From the NCBI GenBank assembly GCA_963710645.1, contig CAVQBD010000002.1:310001-374000 (forward strand): 64,000 nt of DNA, read 5' to 3'. This DNA comes from FEB-10 sp963710645. GTDB taxonomy: Bacteria; Acidobacteriota; Thermoanaerobaculia; Thermoanaerobaculales; Sulfomarinibacteraceae. This document shows, one piece after another, positions 37,072 through 45,307 of the stretch (within the stretch, counting starts at the first letter, position 1; each line of letters opens with the position of its first letter). The notes beneath the pieces were generated by a model that saw nothing but the letters and a program-made list of their open reading frames with translations, had not been told where the DNA came from and did no database searches. The translations under genes were made by a program, and so were the position numbers.

Positions 37072-38035
37072 GGTCGCGCTCGCACTCGGCGGACTCGTTG
37101 TCCTTTTGGCCGGGTTGGCGGTCGCTGGTGAGCGCATGATGTTGGAAGGGATCCTCGTTCGGGTCAACGATCGCATCATGACGGTGGCTGATTTCAGCGA
37201 AAGGCTCGACAGTGAACTGTCGCAGATGCCAGAGCCGCCAAGCGATTTGAAGAAGTTCGTCCGCGAGGTTTTTGACACCTCGGTGGATGAACTCGTGCTG
37301 CTTGAAAGGGCACGGGAAAAGAAGCTCGTCGTGGACGACGACATGGTCGACGAGGCCATGGCGAACCTTCGTGAGGAGAACAACCTTCAGGACGACGAAG
37401 CCTTTGAAGCAGCGTTGGCAGGAGCCGGGCTGACCGAACAGACTCTCCGCGACCGATATCGTCAGAACATCCTGTTGCAGCGGGCCGTTCAGACTGAAAT
37501 CAAGGCGACCGAAATCACCGAGCAGGAGGTTCGGCAACGTTACGAAGAGGACATCGAGACGTTCCAGGTGCCTGCCAAGGTCGAACTCGAGCAGGTCTTC
37601 TTCGAGGCGAAAACCGATGGCTCGAATTCTGGGCAGGTGAAACAGATCGCCGAGGGCGTGGTGGCACGGGTTCGTGACGGGAACGACCTTCGGGCCGAGG
37701 CGACGCTGGCCGGTGCTGACATCCAAGAACTGGGCGGGATTCCCGTGGACGACCTGCGGCCGGTGGTCGTACAGGCCCTTGACGACCTCGGCGAGAGCGG
37801 CATCACTGATCCGGTGGAGACCGCAGGCGGGTTCCTTGTCATCCGATTGATCCGCAGGATTCCTGAGGGCTATCAGCCGTTTGAGGAAGTGGAGGAGACC
37901 GTTCGCCGCCGAATCTCCAGGGAGGTGTACGGGAATCAGACCCAGGGGATGGTTGAACGGCTCAAAAAGGGCTACCTGGTGGAGGTCCACGAGGATCGAT
38001 TCCAGGCGATCCTCGCGCAATTCCCGGGGGCATGA
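37061..38035 (+). CDS. SurA-like periplasmic chaperone/peptidyl-prolyl isomerase
   Basis: This 324-aa protein has a signal peptide (GLVVLLAGLAVAGER) and the SurA N-terminal fold (LEGILVRVNDRIMTVADFSE, then a helical core with LRDRYRQNILLQRAVQTEIK). A rotamase domain at about residues 160-265 ends VETAGGFLVIRLIRRIPEGY. It would fold outer-membrane proteins in the periplasm. GGGAGG precedes the ATG pair at 37061. It overlaps its neighbours on both sides (11 nt and ATGA), so the two foldases and the HD nuclease form an operon. Confidence 0.88.
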   Translation: MMNRVALALGGLVVLLAGLAVAGERMMLEGILVRVNDRIMTVADFSERLDSELSQMPEPPSDLKKFVREVFDTSVDELVLLERAREKKLVVDDDMVDEAMANLREENNLQDDEAFEAALAGAGLTEQTLRDRYRQNILLQRAVQTEIKATEITEQEVRQRYEEDIETFQVPAKVELEQVFFEAKTDGSNSGQVKQIAEGVVARVRDGNDLRAEATLAGADIQELGGIPVDDLRPVVVQALDDLGESGITDPVETAGGFLVIRLIRRIPEGYQPFEEVEETVRRRISREVYGNQTQGMVERLKKGYLVEVHEDRFQAILAQFPGA

Positions 38036-39066
38036 AACGGCCGGGCAAGGATGAGTCGGCAGACGATCGAAGATCGAAGGGAGATGGGATGACCGTGGAA
38101 TCCGAACGTCACTGGGTGAACCGGCTGAAGCCCGGCACCGACGTGGAGGAAACCTACGCCGTGAGGACGTGCGATGTGCGCCAGCGTCGGGGCGGCGGTC
38201 CCTATCTGGCAATGACCCTCGGCGACCGTACCGGCGAAATCGCGGGTCTGGCTTGGGACAACGTGGATCGTGTGGCCAAGATTTGCGAGCCCGGACGAGT
38301 GATCAGATTTCGTGGCCAGGTCCAGCGCTACAATCAACGCCTGCAGTTGGTCATACGCCATGCCGAGGAGGTGGCGGCCGATGCGTTGGACACCGGCCTC
38401 TTCGTGCGCGCCTCGGAGGTTGACCCTGATCTTTTGTGGCAGCGGCTGATGACCTTGATCGACGGGGTGACTGATCCTCACCTCAAACAGCTGCTGTTTC
38501 GCGTATTTTCCGATCCCGAAGTGGCGACGCTCTTCAAGATCGCTCCCGCGGCCAGTAGCATGCACCATGCCTTCCGTTCAGGTCTTTTGGAGCACACCAT
38601 CTCCATGGCCACCGCCGGCAAAGCCATGGCGGCACACTACGGTCTCCACGCCGACATGGTAATGGCCGGAGCTCTCTTGCACGACCTCGGGAAGATCTGG
38701 GAGTTGGACATCTCCTCGTCCATTTCCTACACCGATGACGGTCGCCTTCTGGGGCATCTCTCCATGGAGGTCCTGTTTGTGGACCGGATCATCGGTGAGC
38801 TGCCCTCCTTCCCGGCGGAGCATCGGAGGCAGCTGCTGCACATCCTTCTGTCCCATCACGGAAGATACGAGTACGGATCCCCACGGCGACCCAAGACCCC
38901 GGAGGCACTCCTGGTCCACATGATCGACAACCTGGACTCGAAGATGGCGGGCATGTTGGAAGCCATCGGCCCGGCCGGAGACGACGACGACGCGTGGTCG
39001 GAGTTCTCGAGGATCCTCGAACGCTACATTTACCGGAGACGGCTCCCCTCCAATGACGAATCCTAG
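38032..39066 (+). CDS. OB-fold/HD-domain 3'-5' exoribonuclease (YhaM-like)
   Basis: This 344-aa protein combines an OB-fold nucleic-acid binding domain (about residues 35-105; YLAMTLGDRTGEIAGLAWDN) with an HD hydrolase domain. The metal ligands are visible in SSMHHAFRSGLLEHTISM (near 178) and ALLHDLGKIWEL (near 217), with LLSHHGRYEYGSPRRPKTPE and HMIDNLDSKM further on. This is the YhaM/CBF1 layout. Alternative starts exist at the internal Met near residue 20. Its TAG stop borders the ATTCTCA array. Confidence 0.9.
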   Translation: MKRPGKDESADDRRSKGDGMTVESERHWVNRLKPGTDVEETYAVRTCDVRQRRGGGPYLAMTLGDRTGEIAGLAWDNVDRVAKICEPGRVIRFRGQVQRYNQRLQLVIRHAEEVAADALDTGLFVRASEVDPDLLWQRLMTLIDGVTDPHLKQLLFRVFSDPEVATLFKIAPAASSMHHAFRSGLLEHTISMATAGKAMAAHYGLHADMVMAGALLHDLGKIWELDISSSISYTDDGRLLGHLSMEVLFVDRIIGELPSFPAEHRRQLLHILLSHHGRYEYGSPRRPKTPEALLVHMIDNLDSKMAGMLEAIGPAGDDDDAWSEFSRILERYIYRRRLPSNDES

Positions 39067-39069
39067 AAA

Positions 39070-39170
39070 ATTCTCAATTTTTAGTTCTTAAATCTGGATC
39101 GCCTCCGCCCGCCCAACCTCCCGGGCGGGTGGCGGAATTCAACATTCAGAATTAAGAATTGAGAATTACG
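39070..39170. repeat. inverted heptamer arrays around a GC hairpin
   Basis: ATTCTCA/ATTTTTA/GTTCTTA/AATCTGG (39070-39097) and AATTCAA/CATTCAG/AATTAAG/AATTGAG/AATTACG (39136-39170) are inverted relative to each other. They flank the hairpin at 39105-39132. The right array supplies the TAA stop of the SelW-like gene on the minus strand. Confidence 0.88.
39105..39132. terminator. GC-rich hairpin between convergent genes
   Basis: CCGCCCGCCC (39105-39114) pairs with GGGCGGGTGG (39123-39132) around an 8-nt loop, with one mismatch. It sits between convergent stops and could terminate both transcripts. No U-run follows on either strand, so intrinsic termination is uncertain. Confidence 0.45.
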
Positions 39171-39396
39171 ACCCGGAGAGTCGGCGGATGATGGCTTCGA
39201 CCTCACCGTCGTCGGGGAAACGTCCGACCTGGTGTTTCGAGAAAACGAGCTCGCCGTCCACACGCACATCGAAGATTCCACCACCGCCCCTGATCAGGGT
39301 GGAGTCGGCATTGAACTCTCGTTTCAGCTCCGCCGCCAGCCCGGCGGCTCGTGGTTTGTAGTTTCAAGCTCCGCAATATTCAATGGAAATCTCCAT
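39166..39396 (-). CDS. SelW/Rdx-family selenoprotein (in-frame TGA read as Sec)
   Basis: The 76-residue product matches the Rdx (SelW/SelT/SelH) thioredoxin-like redox family over its full length. The N-terminus is MEISIEYCGAUNYKPRAAGL, with U encoded by TGA at 39366-39364 (codon 11). Bacterial Cys homologues have a second Cys at exactly this position of the C-x-x-C motif. After the TGA the frame continues with family features: GGGGIFDVRVDGELVFSK, then VGRFPDDGEVEAI, ending at TAA (39168-39166). The ATG has a GGAGG site at 4-nt spacing and a TATCCT hexamer further upstream. A 6-bp stem-loop in the right place for a bacterial SECIS lies just after the TGA. An ordinary stop scan would break this gene. 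selA, selB, selC and selD are not in the window, so selenocysteine insertion is inferred. Confidence 0.85.
39332..39348 (-). promoter_or_regulatory. candidate bacterial SECIS hairpin
   Basis: On the minus strand GCCGCC, loop GGGCT and GGCGGC form a 6-bp stem with 5-nt loop. The stem starts 15 nt after the TGA codon, which puts the apical loop about 21 nt downstream, inside the spacing reported for bacterial SECIS elements. The loop starts with G residues as those elements require. GC-rich hairpins arise easily by chance here, so the evidence is supportive only. Confidence 0.55.
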
Positions 39397-39425
39397 CGTT
39401 CCTCCACTTGTTCAAACCCGGCCCA

Positions 39426-39431
39426 AGGATA
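39426..39431 (-). promoter_or_regulatory. -10 element TATCCT upstream of the SelW-like gene
   Basis: TATCCT lies 29 nt before the ATG on the minus strand, giving a leader of about 22 nt that includes the GGAGG site. The -35 region is weak. Confidence 0.4.
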
Positions 39432-39503
39432 ACCCGAAATCGCCCCGGCGGCATCTCGGGCTGATGGGTGCGAACAGGGCCGGGGTGTGTGGCGTCTTTT
39501 TTC

Positions 39504-39538
39504 CAACCTGCAACCCACAACATACAACCTGTACTGCC
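39504..39538. repeat. CAACCTG heptamer array
   Basis: CAACCTG, CAACCCA, CAACATA, CAACCTG and TACTGCC follow with a 7-nt period. The unit is almost the same as the ACAACCT array at 5870-5897, and in both places the array lies just upstream of a -10 hexamer (39566 and 5902). Confidence 0.8.
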
Positions 39539-39565
39539 AATCACTGCATCCCAACACAGAACCTT

Positions 39566-39571
39566 TATAAT
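39566..39571 (+). promoter_or_regulatory. consensus -10 element TATAAT of the sigma-factor operon
   Basis: TATAAT is a perfect -10 hexamer about 95 nt upstream of the ECF sigma gene. The -35 region is weak (CTGCAT at 16-nt spacing). The same RNA would cover the whole secretion operon if there is no internal terminator. Confidence 0.5.
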
Positions 39572-39670
39572 CATATGTTTGTGGGGGTGCGCCGGGTGTC
39601 GGTGCGCCCATCTTGGAATCCACCCCCAACGGCGGCGCATGGAGGTTCGTAGACACCATGGAGACGAGTG

Positions 39671-40306
39671 ATGTTAGAGGCGAGACTGCGCGTGCTTTCG
39701 GGCGGAGCGTCGGGTAGGACCGAGGTGACGATGGATGACCGTGAAGCGGTCCGGGCAGCGCGATCGGGCGACGAGGATGCCTTCGCCCATCTGGTGCGTC
39801 GACACAGCGGGGGTCTTCACCGTGCGGTGGCCCGAATTCTCCGTGACGAGACCGAGGCCTGGGATGTGGTCCAGATGACGTTTGTGAAGGCCTGGCAGCG
39901 GCTCGATCGGTATGACGAGCGCTGGAGTTTCGCCACCTGGTTGTACCGGATCGGAACCAATCTCGCCATCGACATCCTCAGAGCACGCACCAGCAGAGAA
40001 AAGGCGCACAAGGCCGGCACCGAGCACCGACTACGGGTCGTGGGAGAGCCGCCATCTGCCTCGGATTTGGCGGATCAACGCGAGGTGGACCGTCTCCTCG
40101 ATCAATTGGCCGGCGCTCTGACGCCGCAGCAACGCAGCGCGTTCATCCTCCGGGAAGTGGAGGGAATGGACACGTCGGATGTGGCCGAGGTCCTCGGATG
40201 TTCCGCGACCACCGTGCGGAATCACGTATTTCAGGCACGAAAGGTCTTGAGGCAGGAACTGGCTCGTAAATACCCGGAATACCTGCCGGAATCACACAGG
40301 GGTTGA
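39671..40306 (+). CDS. ECF-type RNA polymerase sigma factor
   Basis: This 211-aa sigma-70 family protein has region 2 (GDEDAFAHLVRRHSGGLHRA, VVQMTFVKAWQRLDRYDERW, FATWLYRIGTNLAIDILRAR) and region 4 (LTPQQRSAFILREVEGMDTS, DVAEVLGCSATTVRNHVFQA). The ATG at 39671 is preceded by GGAGACG. An internal ATG at 39731 would remove a non-conserved 20-residue extension and cannot be excluded. The next gene, 1 nt away, is a zinc-finger anti-sigma-like protein, and the secretion genes follow on the same strand. Confidence 0.92.
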   Translation: MLEARLRVLSGGASGRTEVTMDDREAVRAARSGDEDAFAHLVRRHSGGLHRAVARILRDETEAWDVVQMTFVKAWQRLDRYDERWSFATWLYRIGTNLAIDILRARTSREKAHKAGTEHRLRVVGEPPSASDLADQREVDRLLDQLAGALTPQQRSAFILREVEGMDTSDVAEVLGCSATTVRNHVFQARKVLRQELARKYPEYLPESHRG

Positions 40307-40307
40307 G

Positions 40308-40820
40308 ATGAATTGTGATCTGTTTGAAGAACTGATCGAAGCCTACTTGGCAGACACCCTCGATGAACCGCAGAGGGGGGCATTTCGAGAACATCTCGGA
40401 AGCTGCGGGTACTGCCGCGAACAGGCGCTTCGTGTCGATCCTTCACTCATGCTGAGCGCCTTGCGCCCCCGCGCCGAGGACCATCAGAAGATCGAAGCCG
40501 TGACTCAGGCGGTCATGGGTCAGATCCGTCAGCAGCGGATCGATCGCAGCATCCGCGGCCGACGGCGCCAGTGGTTGGCCGCGGCGGCCATGGTGGTCGT
40601 CTCACTGATGGCGGTGACCGGTTGGCGGTTGTTGTCCTCCGACGACGGGGAGACTCCACCAATGGCCGTTGCGGAGGTCCATGTTGCCGATGAGACGATT
40701 CCGCCGCCGAGGGTGGAGGTCGATATGACCGGCGACGGAGTTCGGGTCTATCAGTACGCAGACGACAACGACACCGACACTGCCGTGTACTTTATCGTCA
40801 ACCCCGCCATGGAGTTGTGA
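40308..40820 (+). CDS. zinc-finger anti-sigma factor-like membrane protein
   Basis: This 170-aa protein begins with a zf-HC2/ZAS domain: FEELIEAYLADTLDEPQRGA, then FREHLGSCGYCREQAL with the H-x3-C-x2-C ligands. A basic stretch (RGRRRQW) precedes one membrane segment (LAAAAMVVVSLMAVTGWRLL, about residues 87-106). The C-terminal ~60 residues are acidic and face the periplasm. It probably holds the adjacent ECF sigma factor at the membrane until a signal arrives. Confidence 0.85.
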   Translation: MNCDLFEELIEAYLADTLDEPQRGAFREHLGSCGYCREQALRVDPSLMLSALRPRAEDHQKIEAVTQAVMGQIRQQRIDRSIRGRRRQWLAAAAMVVVSLMAVTGWRLLSSDDGETPPMAVAEVHVADETIPPPRVEVDMTGDGVRVYQYADDNDTDTAVYFIVNPAMEL

Positions 40821-40823
40821 GAC

Positions 40824-41537
40824 ATGATCCGTCGCCTCATCCCGCTGGTGCTCGTTATCGCCGTGATCGTGCCGTCACTGGCTGCAGGCCCGGTTCCAAC
40901 AACGGTGAGGGTCTTTCACCTCCGCCATTGCTCGGTGACCGAGGCTGCAGCCGCTGTGGAGGCGCTGCTGACCGAGGACGGTAGCCTGACGGTTCAGCCC
41001 CGCAGAGCGAGAATCACGGTGCAGGATCGACCCGATGTCGTTGAACGTGCGGCCGAGGTTATTGCAGAACTCGATCAGCCGCCCGGCCGGTATCTGATCG
41101 AGGTCGAGATACTCGAAGGTGTCCAACGCATGTTGCCCGCCGACCAGCGAGCGGATGTGGCGGATCGACTGCTCCGGATGTTTCCATTCACCTCCTATCG
41201 GTCCATCGGGGTGGCCACATTCAACGGTGTCGTTGGTGAACCGGCCGAGGCCGCTCTCGGCGAGGGCTATCATCTGTCCTTCCTCGCCGAGTCGCTCGGC
41301 ATCGGTGATGACACGCCCTTCGGCATCCCGCGTCCGGGATCGAGGATTCATCTCCAGTGGCTGTCTCTGTCCAAGTTGACCGACTCCTCCAGCGGGCGTT
41401 TACAAACGGCCGAGCTTCTCAGGACCAGCGTATTTCTGTCCGAGAACCAGGAGGTGATCCTTGGCGCCGGCGCCTCAGAGAATTCCGCACGCGGGCTGGT
41501 CCTCATCCTCCAGGCGCACACCATCGGAGGGGAGTAG
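40824..41537 (+). CDS. secreted secretin N-domain-like protein
   Basis: This 237-aa protein has a signal peptide (PLVLVIAVIVPSLAAGPVP). The following ~70 residues (TTVRVFHLRHCSVTEAAAAV, LLTEDGSLTVQPRRARITVQ, DRPDVVERAAEVIAELDQPP) match the N1/N2 (KH-like) domain repeated in secretins. There is no secretin barrel, so it may be an assembly partner of the secretin encoded later in the operon. The C-terminal half ends in EVILGAGASENSARGLVLIL. Its stop abuts the GTG of the GspF gene. Confidence 0.75.
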   Translation: MIRRLIPLVLVIAVIVPSLAAGPVPTTVRVFHLRHCSVTEAAAAVEALLTEDGSLTVQPRRARITVQDRPDVVERAAEVIAELDQPPGRYLIEVEILEGVQRMLPADQRADVADRLLRMFPFTSYRSIGVATFNGVVGEPAEAALGEGYHLSFLAESLGIGDDTPFGIPRPGSRIHLQWLSLSKLTDSSSGRLQTAELLRTSVFLSENQEVILGAGASENSARGLVLILQAHTIGGE

Positions 41538-42746
41538 GTGCCCGAGTTCGTCTGTCGCCTGGGCGCTCCCGACGGCTCGGTGATCGAGCTGCGAAGGGTC
41601 GGCTTGTCCCTGGACGCCCTCCAGCGCGAACTCGAAGGTGAGGGCTTCCACGTCTTCGGACTTTCCCGGGCTCGATCCAAACTCCGGATTCCCCTGGTCT
41701 CGAAGGGGGAGAAGGTGGCGTCGCAGGACTTCCTGCTCTTCAACACCCAACTCCGCACCCTGCTACGTGCCGGTCTGCCACTCGCGCAATCGCTGGAGTT
41801 GCTCAAGGATCAGCAGGCAGATCCGCACTTCCACGCCCTGCTCGAAAAGGTCTACCAACAGGTCACCACCGGAGTCGCCCTTTCGGACGCCTTCCTTTCA
41901 CTGGGTGACGTGTTCCCGCGGCTCTATTCCAACTCGTTGCGGGCCGGCGAGCGGTCGGGCGAGCTCGAAGGAGTGTTGGCGCGGTTTGTCGAATACCAGC
42001 GCCTGGTGGAGAGCGTCAGAAAGAAAATCGTGGCCGCCCTCACCTATCCGATGGTTCTCGTGGCTCTCGCCGCCGGGCTGGTGGTGTTGCTGGTTGCCTA
42101 TGTCATTCCGCGATTCTCCGACTTCTATCTCCAGTTCGGATCCGAATTGCCGCTGCCGACGCGAATCGTCCTGGGAGTCGCCCAGTTCACCGAGAACAAC
42201 CTCCTGTACATCGTGGCCGCGCTGGTCGTCGGTTTCTACCTTTTCAAGTGGTGGGTGGGAACCCCCCTCGGTAGGCGTTTGGTGGACCGCTGGACATTGA
42301 GGGTTCCGTTGGTTGGCCAGTTGGCCCAGCTGTTCGCGCTTTCCCAGTTCACGCGGTCCATGTCGGTGTTGCTCAACGGCGGGACGCCCATGGTGCCGGC
42401 GGTGGAGACCGCCGCGACATCGATCAAGAATGTGTATATTTCGGAGCTGTTCCTGGGTTGTGTCCAAGAGGTTCAGGAGGGTCGGCCGCTGTCCGACGCC
42501 CTCGAAGACACCGGTCGGGCTCCGGGCTTGGCCCTGGCGATGATCAAGGTTGGAGAGAGCACCGGCGCCCTTCCCGAAATGCTCGAACATACGGCGGATT
42601 TTTTTGACGAGGAGATCGACTTTTTTCTGACGCGAATCGTGTCTCTCTTCGAACCGATGATCCTGGTGGTGATGGCGGTTATCATTGCGGGCCTGTTGTT
42701 GTCGGTCTATTATCCGCTGCTTAGGCTCGTTTCCACGATTGCATGA
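41538..42746 (+). CDS. gspF: type II secretion/type IV pilus inner-membrane platform protein (GspF/PilC)
   Basis: This 402-aa protein has the family's two T2SSF domains, at about residues 65-190 (FNTQLRTLLRAGLPLAQSLE) and 270-390 (LFALSQFTRSMSVLLNGGTP), with three membrane segments (LVALAAGLVVLLVAYVIPRF, NNLLYIVAALVVGFYLF, ILVVMAVIIAGLLLSVYYPL). It forms the inner-membrane platform that works with the ATPase to assemble pseudopilins. The GTG start follows the previous stop directly. The length is normal for GspF. Confidence 0.93.
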   Translation: MPEFVCRLGAPDGSVIELRRVGLSLDALQRELEGEGFHVFGLSRARSKLRIPLVSKGEKVASQDFLLFNTQLRTLLRAGLPLAQSLELLKDQQADPHFHALLEKVYQQVTTGVALSDAFLSLGDVFPRLYSNSLRAGERSGELEGVLARFVEYQRLVESVRKKIVAALTYPMVLVALAAGLVVLLVAYVIPRFSDFYLQFGSELPLPTRIVLGVAQFTENNLLYIVAALVVGFYLFKWWVGTPLGRRLVDRWTLRVPLVGQLAQLFALSQFTRSMSVLLNGGTPMVPAVETAATSIKNVYISELFLGCVQEVQEGRPLSDALEDTGRAPGLALAMIKVGESTGALPEMLEHTADFFDEEIDFFLTRIVSLFEPMILVVMAVIIAGLLLSVYYPLLRLVSTIA

Positions 42747-42755
42747 GGGTGATCC

Positions 42756-44399
42756 ATGACGACTGATTCCAACCTCGAACAGACCTTGTCCATGCTCGAC
42801 CAACAGGTCGTGCCGGACGGGCACGAGGCGGTTGAAGAGGCGCGTGCGCTTGCTGCGCGTCTTGGTCTGCCGTTTGATCCCCTGGATGAGTTCCACATGG
42901 AGCCCGACCTATTCCGGGAGATTCCGGTGGAGGTCATGTTGCGTTACCAGTTCCTCCCGTTGCGAGCCGACGGTGAGGTGCTGCAGGTGGTGATGGCGAA
43001 TCCGTCGGACATGGTCAGCCTCAACGAGGTCGAACTGGCCCTTGCCCGACCGCTGGAGGTCGTGGTTGGCCCGGCGAATCGGATCGGCGACATCCTGGAG
43101 AAATCGGAATCGACTCAGCGAGTTCTCGAGGAGGCCACCGAAGGCTTCCAGATGCAGCTTGTCCAGGATACGGATGACGGCGAGGAGGTGCTGTCCATCG
43201 ACCGCATCACGGCCGATTCGTCGCCGATCATCAAGCTGGTGGACTCGATTCTGTTCAATGCGATCCAGCGCAGGGCCTCGGACATCCACGTGGAGACCCA
43301 GGATCGCGAAGTCGTGGTGAAGTATCGCATTGACGGCGTGCTCTACCAGGCCATGCAGCCCATCGACAAACGCCACCACTCCACAATCATCAGCCGGATC
43401 AAGGTCATGTCCGAGCTCGATATTGCTGAGAAGAGAATTCCGCAGGACGGTCGTTTCAAGGTCCGATTCTCGGGTCGGACCATCGACTTCCGCGTTTCGA
43501 TCATGCCCACCGTTCACGGCGAAGATGCCGTCATCCGTATCCTGGACAAGGAATCAACGAATACCGAGTTCAGGACACTCAACCTGAATGTACTCGGCTT
43601 AGAAAACGACACCAAGCTCCAGCTGCGGAAGTTCATCAACGAACCCTACGGAATGGTGCTCGTGACCGGGCCCACCGGATCGGGCAAGACGACCACCCTG
43701 TACGCCTGTCTGTCGGAGATCCAATCCTCTGAGGACAAGATCATCACCATTGAAGACCCGGTGGAGTACCAGCTCAAGGGCATCACCCAGATTCCGGTCA
43801 ACGAGAAGAAGGGGCTCACCTTCGCGCGCGGTCTGAGGTCCATCCTGCGCCACGATCCCGACAAGATCATGGTCGGAGAGATCCGGGACGAGGAGACTGC
43901 GGGCATCGCGGTTCAGTCGGCACTCACAGGTCATCTGGTCTTCACCACCGTTCATGCCAACAATGTTGTGGATGTGATCGGCCGATTCTTGAATATGAAC
44001 GTCCACCTCTACAACTTCGTGTCTGCCCTGAACTGCGTCTTGGCGCAACGGTTGGTGCGGAGGATCTGTACTCACTGCAAGCGGCCGGCCACGATCTCTG
44101 ACCAACTGCTCGAGGATTCCGGTCTCGAACCGGATCGCTACCGGGATTTCACCTTCTACGAAGGTTCGGGCTGCATGGAGTGCAACGGCACGGGCTACCG
44201 GGGCCGATTGGCCATTGCCGAGTTGCTGAATCTGTCGGACAACATCCGGCAATTGATCATTGACCGCAGGTCGGCCGCGGAGATCAAACGGGCCGCCAAG
44301 GCGGAGGGCATGAGGTTTCTCCGTGAATCGGCTCTTCAGAAGGTGTTTGCCGGAGAGACGTCCCTACACGACATCAACAAGGTGACGTTTGTGGAATGA
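42756..44399 (+). CDS. gspE: type II secretion/type IV pilus assembly ATPase (GspE/PilB)
   Basis: This 547-aa ATPase powers pseudopilus assembly. Residues ~30-150 are the MshEN/N1E domain. Walker A is near residue 305 (TGPTGSGKTTTLYACLSEIQ), the Asp box near 330 (IEDPVEYQLKGITQIPVN), Walker B near 370 (LRHDPDKIMVGEIRDEETAG), the His box in TGHLVFTTVHANNV, and the zinc-binding CTHCK...CMECNGTGYRG near 437-475. All catalytic elements are present. It overlaps the next gene by 4 nt (ATGA). Confidence 0.96.
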   Translation: MTTDSNLEQTLSMLDQQVVPDGHEAVEEARALAARLGLPFDPLDEFHMEPDLFREIPVEVMLRYQFLPLRADGEVLQVVMANPSDMVSLNEVELALARPLEVVVGPANRIGDILEKSESTQRVLEEATEGFQMQLVQDTDDGEEVLSIDRITADSSPIIKLVDSILFNAIQRRASDIHVETQDREVVVKYRIDGVLYQAMQPIDKRHHSTIISRIKVMSELDIAEKRIPQDGRFKVRFSGRTIDFRVSIMPTVHGEDAVIRILDKESTNTEFRTLNLNVLGLENDTKLQLRKFINEPYGMVLVTGPTGSGKTTTLYACLSEIQSSEDKIITIEDPVEYQLKGITQIPVNEKKGLTFARGLRSILRHDPDKIMVGEIRDEETAGIAVQSALTGHLVFTTVHANNVVDVIGRFLNMNVHLYNFVSALNCVLAQRLVRRICTHCKRPATISDQLLEDSGLEPDRYRDFTFYEGSGCMECNGTGYRGRLAIAELLNLSDNIRQLIIDRRSAAEIKRAAKAEGMRFLRESALQKVFAGETSLHDINKVTFVE

Positions 44400-45307
44400 A
44401 CTGGAGGAAGTACTTTGCCAGCCCACCCCCTACAACCTGCTGGGTCGTGGATGGGGCACTCGTCGCAGCCCTCAGACGCGATTCGAAGGGCGGTGTGTTG
44501 TGGGCCGCCGAGTCCGCCACCGAAGGTCTGTTCAAAGTCGGCCCGGTGGGCCTCCAGTCGGTGGATCGGGAAAAGCTGTCGGCAATATTGTCCTCCCTCC
44601 AACCTCGGATCGAGGGCGCGACTCGGGCCGCCGTGGTGCTGCCCTCCGGGTGGACGAGGAACTTCCTGCTCGAGTTCGACGACCTGCCTCGTGGTCAGTC
44701 CGACCTGGACCAAGTTGTCCAGTGGCGGCTCAAGAAGTTGCTTCCGGTGAAACCGTCGGAACTCCGGATCTCGTCGCTACCGATCTACCGGGAGGAGGGC
44801 CGCCGGCCCCTGCTGTGCACGGTGGGCCCGGAGCGGGCATTGGCCGACATCGAAGCGGCGTTCAAGGAGGTGGGCGTGGTGCCGGGGGCCATCACCACTC
44901 GAGCCCTCGCCCTCGCCGCATTGCCCACCGCTCGCCCCCGGTTGTTGGCCCAGCAGGAGGATGGATTTCTGACCTTGCTGCTCACTGTGGATCAGATCCC
45001 GAAACTGATCCGCACCAAGCCCCTTGCTGCCTCGAGGGAGATGGGAGAAGTGGTCAGGCGCGAGCTCAATCTGGCCCTTGGGTTCATTCGGGAGCATCTC
45101 GGCGTCACAGGAGACATTGGCCTCCAGGTGTCCGCGGAGAACTCGGAATTGGTTGGCGAGATCGAGGACTGGCGTTCTGCGACCAATGGACTGTCGCGGA
45201 TGCCGGGACCTCCGGTGCCGGAGTTCACCCAGGGGGGCGCCATCGATCGATTGGGTGCCGCTCGAATCGAGCCGGCGTTTGCTGTGATTGCCGAGGGAGA
45301 GTCATGA
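44396..45307 (+). CDS. PilM/GspL-like pilus assembly protein
   Basis: This 303-aa cytoplasmic protein resembles PilM and the cytoplasmic part of GspL (actin-like fold): TRAAVVLPSGWTRNFLLEFD, VVQWRLKKLLPVKPSELRIS and LLTLLLTVDQIPKLIRTKPL. It has no membrane segment, unlike full-length GspL. It starts with ATGA overlap behind gspE and ends with ATGA overlap with the PilN-like gene, so it belongs to a PilM-N-O-P-like set linking the ATPase to the secretin. Confidence 0.78.
   Translation: MNWRKYFASPPPTTCWVVDGALVAALRRDSKGGVLWAAESATEGLFKVGPVGLQSVDREKLSAILSSLQPRIEGATRAAVVLPSGWTRNFLLEFDDLPRGQSDLDQVVQWRLKKLLPVKPSELRISSLPIYREEGRRPLLCTVGPERALADIEAAFKEVGVVPGAITTRALALAALPTARPRLLAQQEDGFLTLLLTVDQIPKLIRTKPLAASREMGEVVRRELNLALGFIREHLGVTGDIGLQVSAENSELVGEIEDWRSATNGLSRMPGPPVPEFTQGGAIDRLGAARIEPAFAVIAEGES

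Noticed and set aside
39081..39284. A 67-codon frame at the SelW-like locus without an internal stop.
   Set aside because: It is in a different frame from the SelW-like gene, Ser/Arg-rich, and lacks a ribosome binding site. The TGA-containing frame has the family match.
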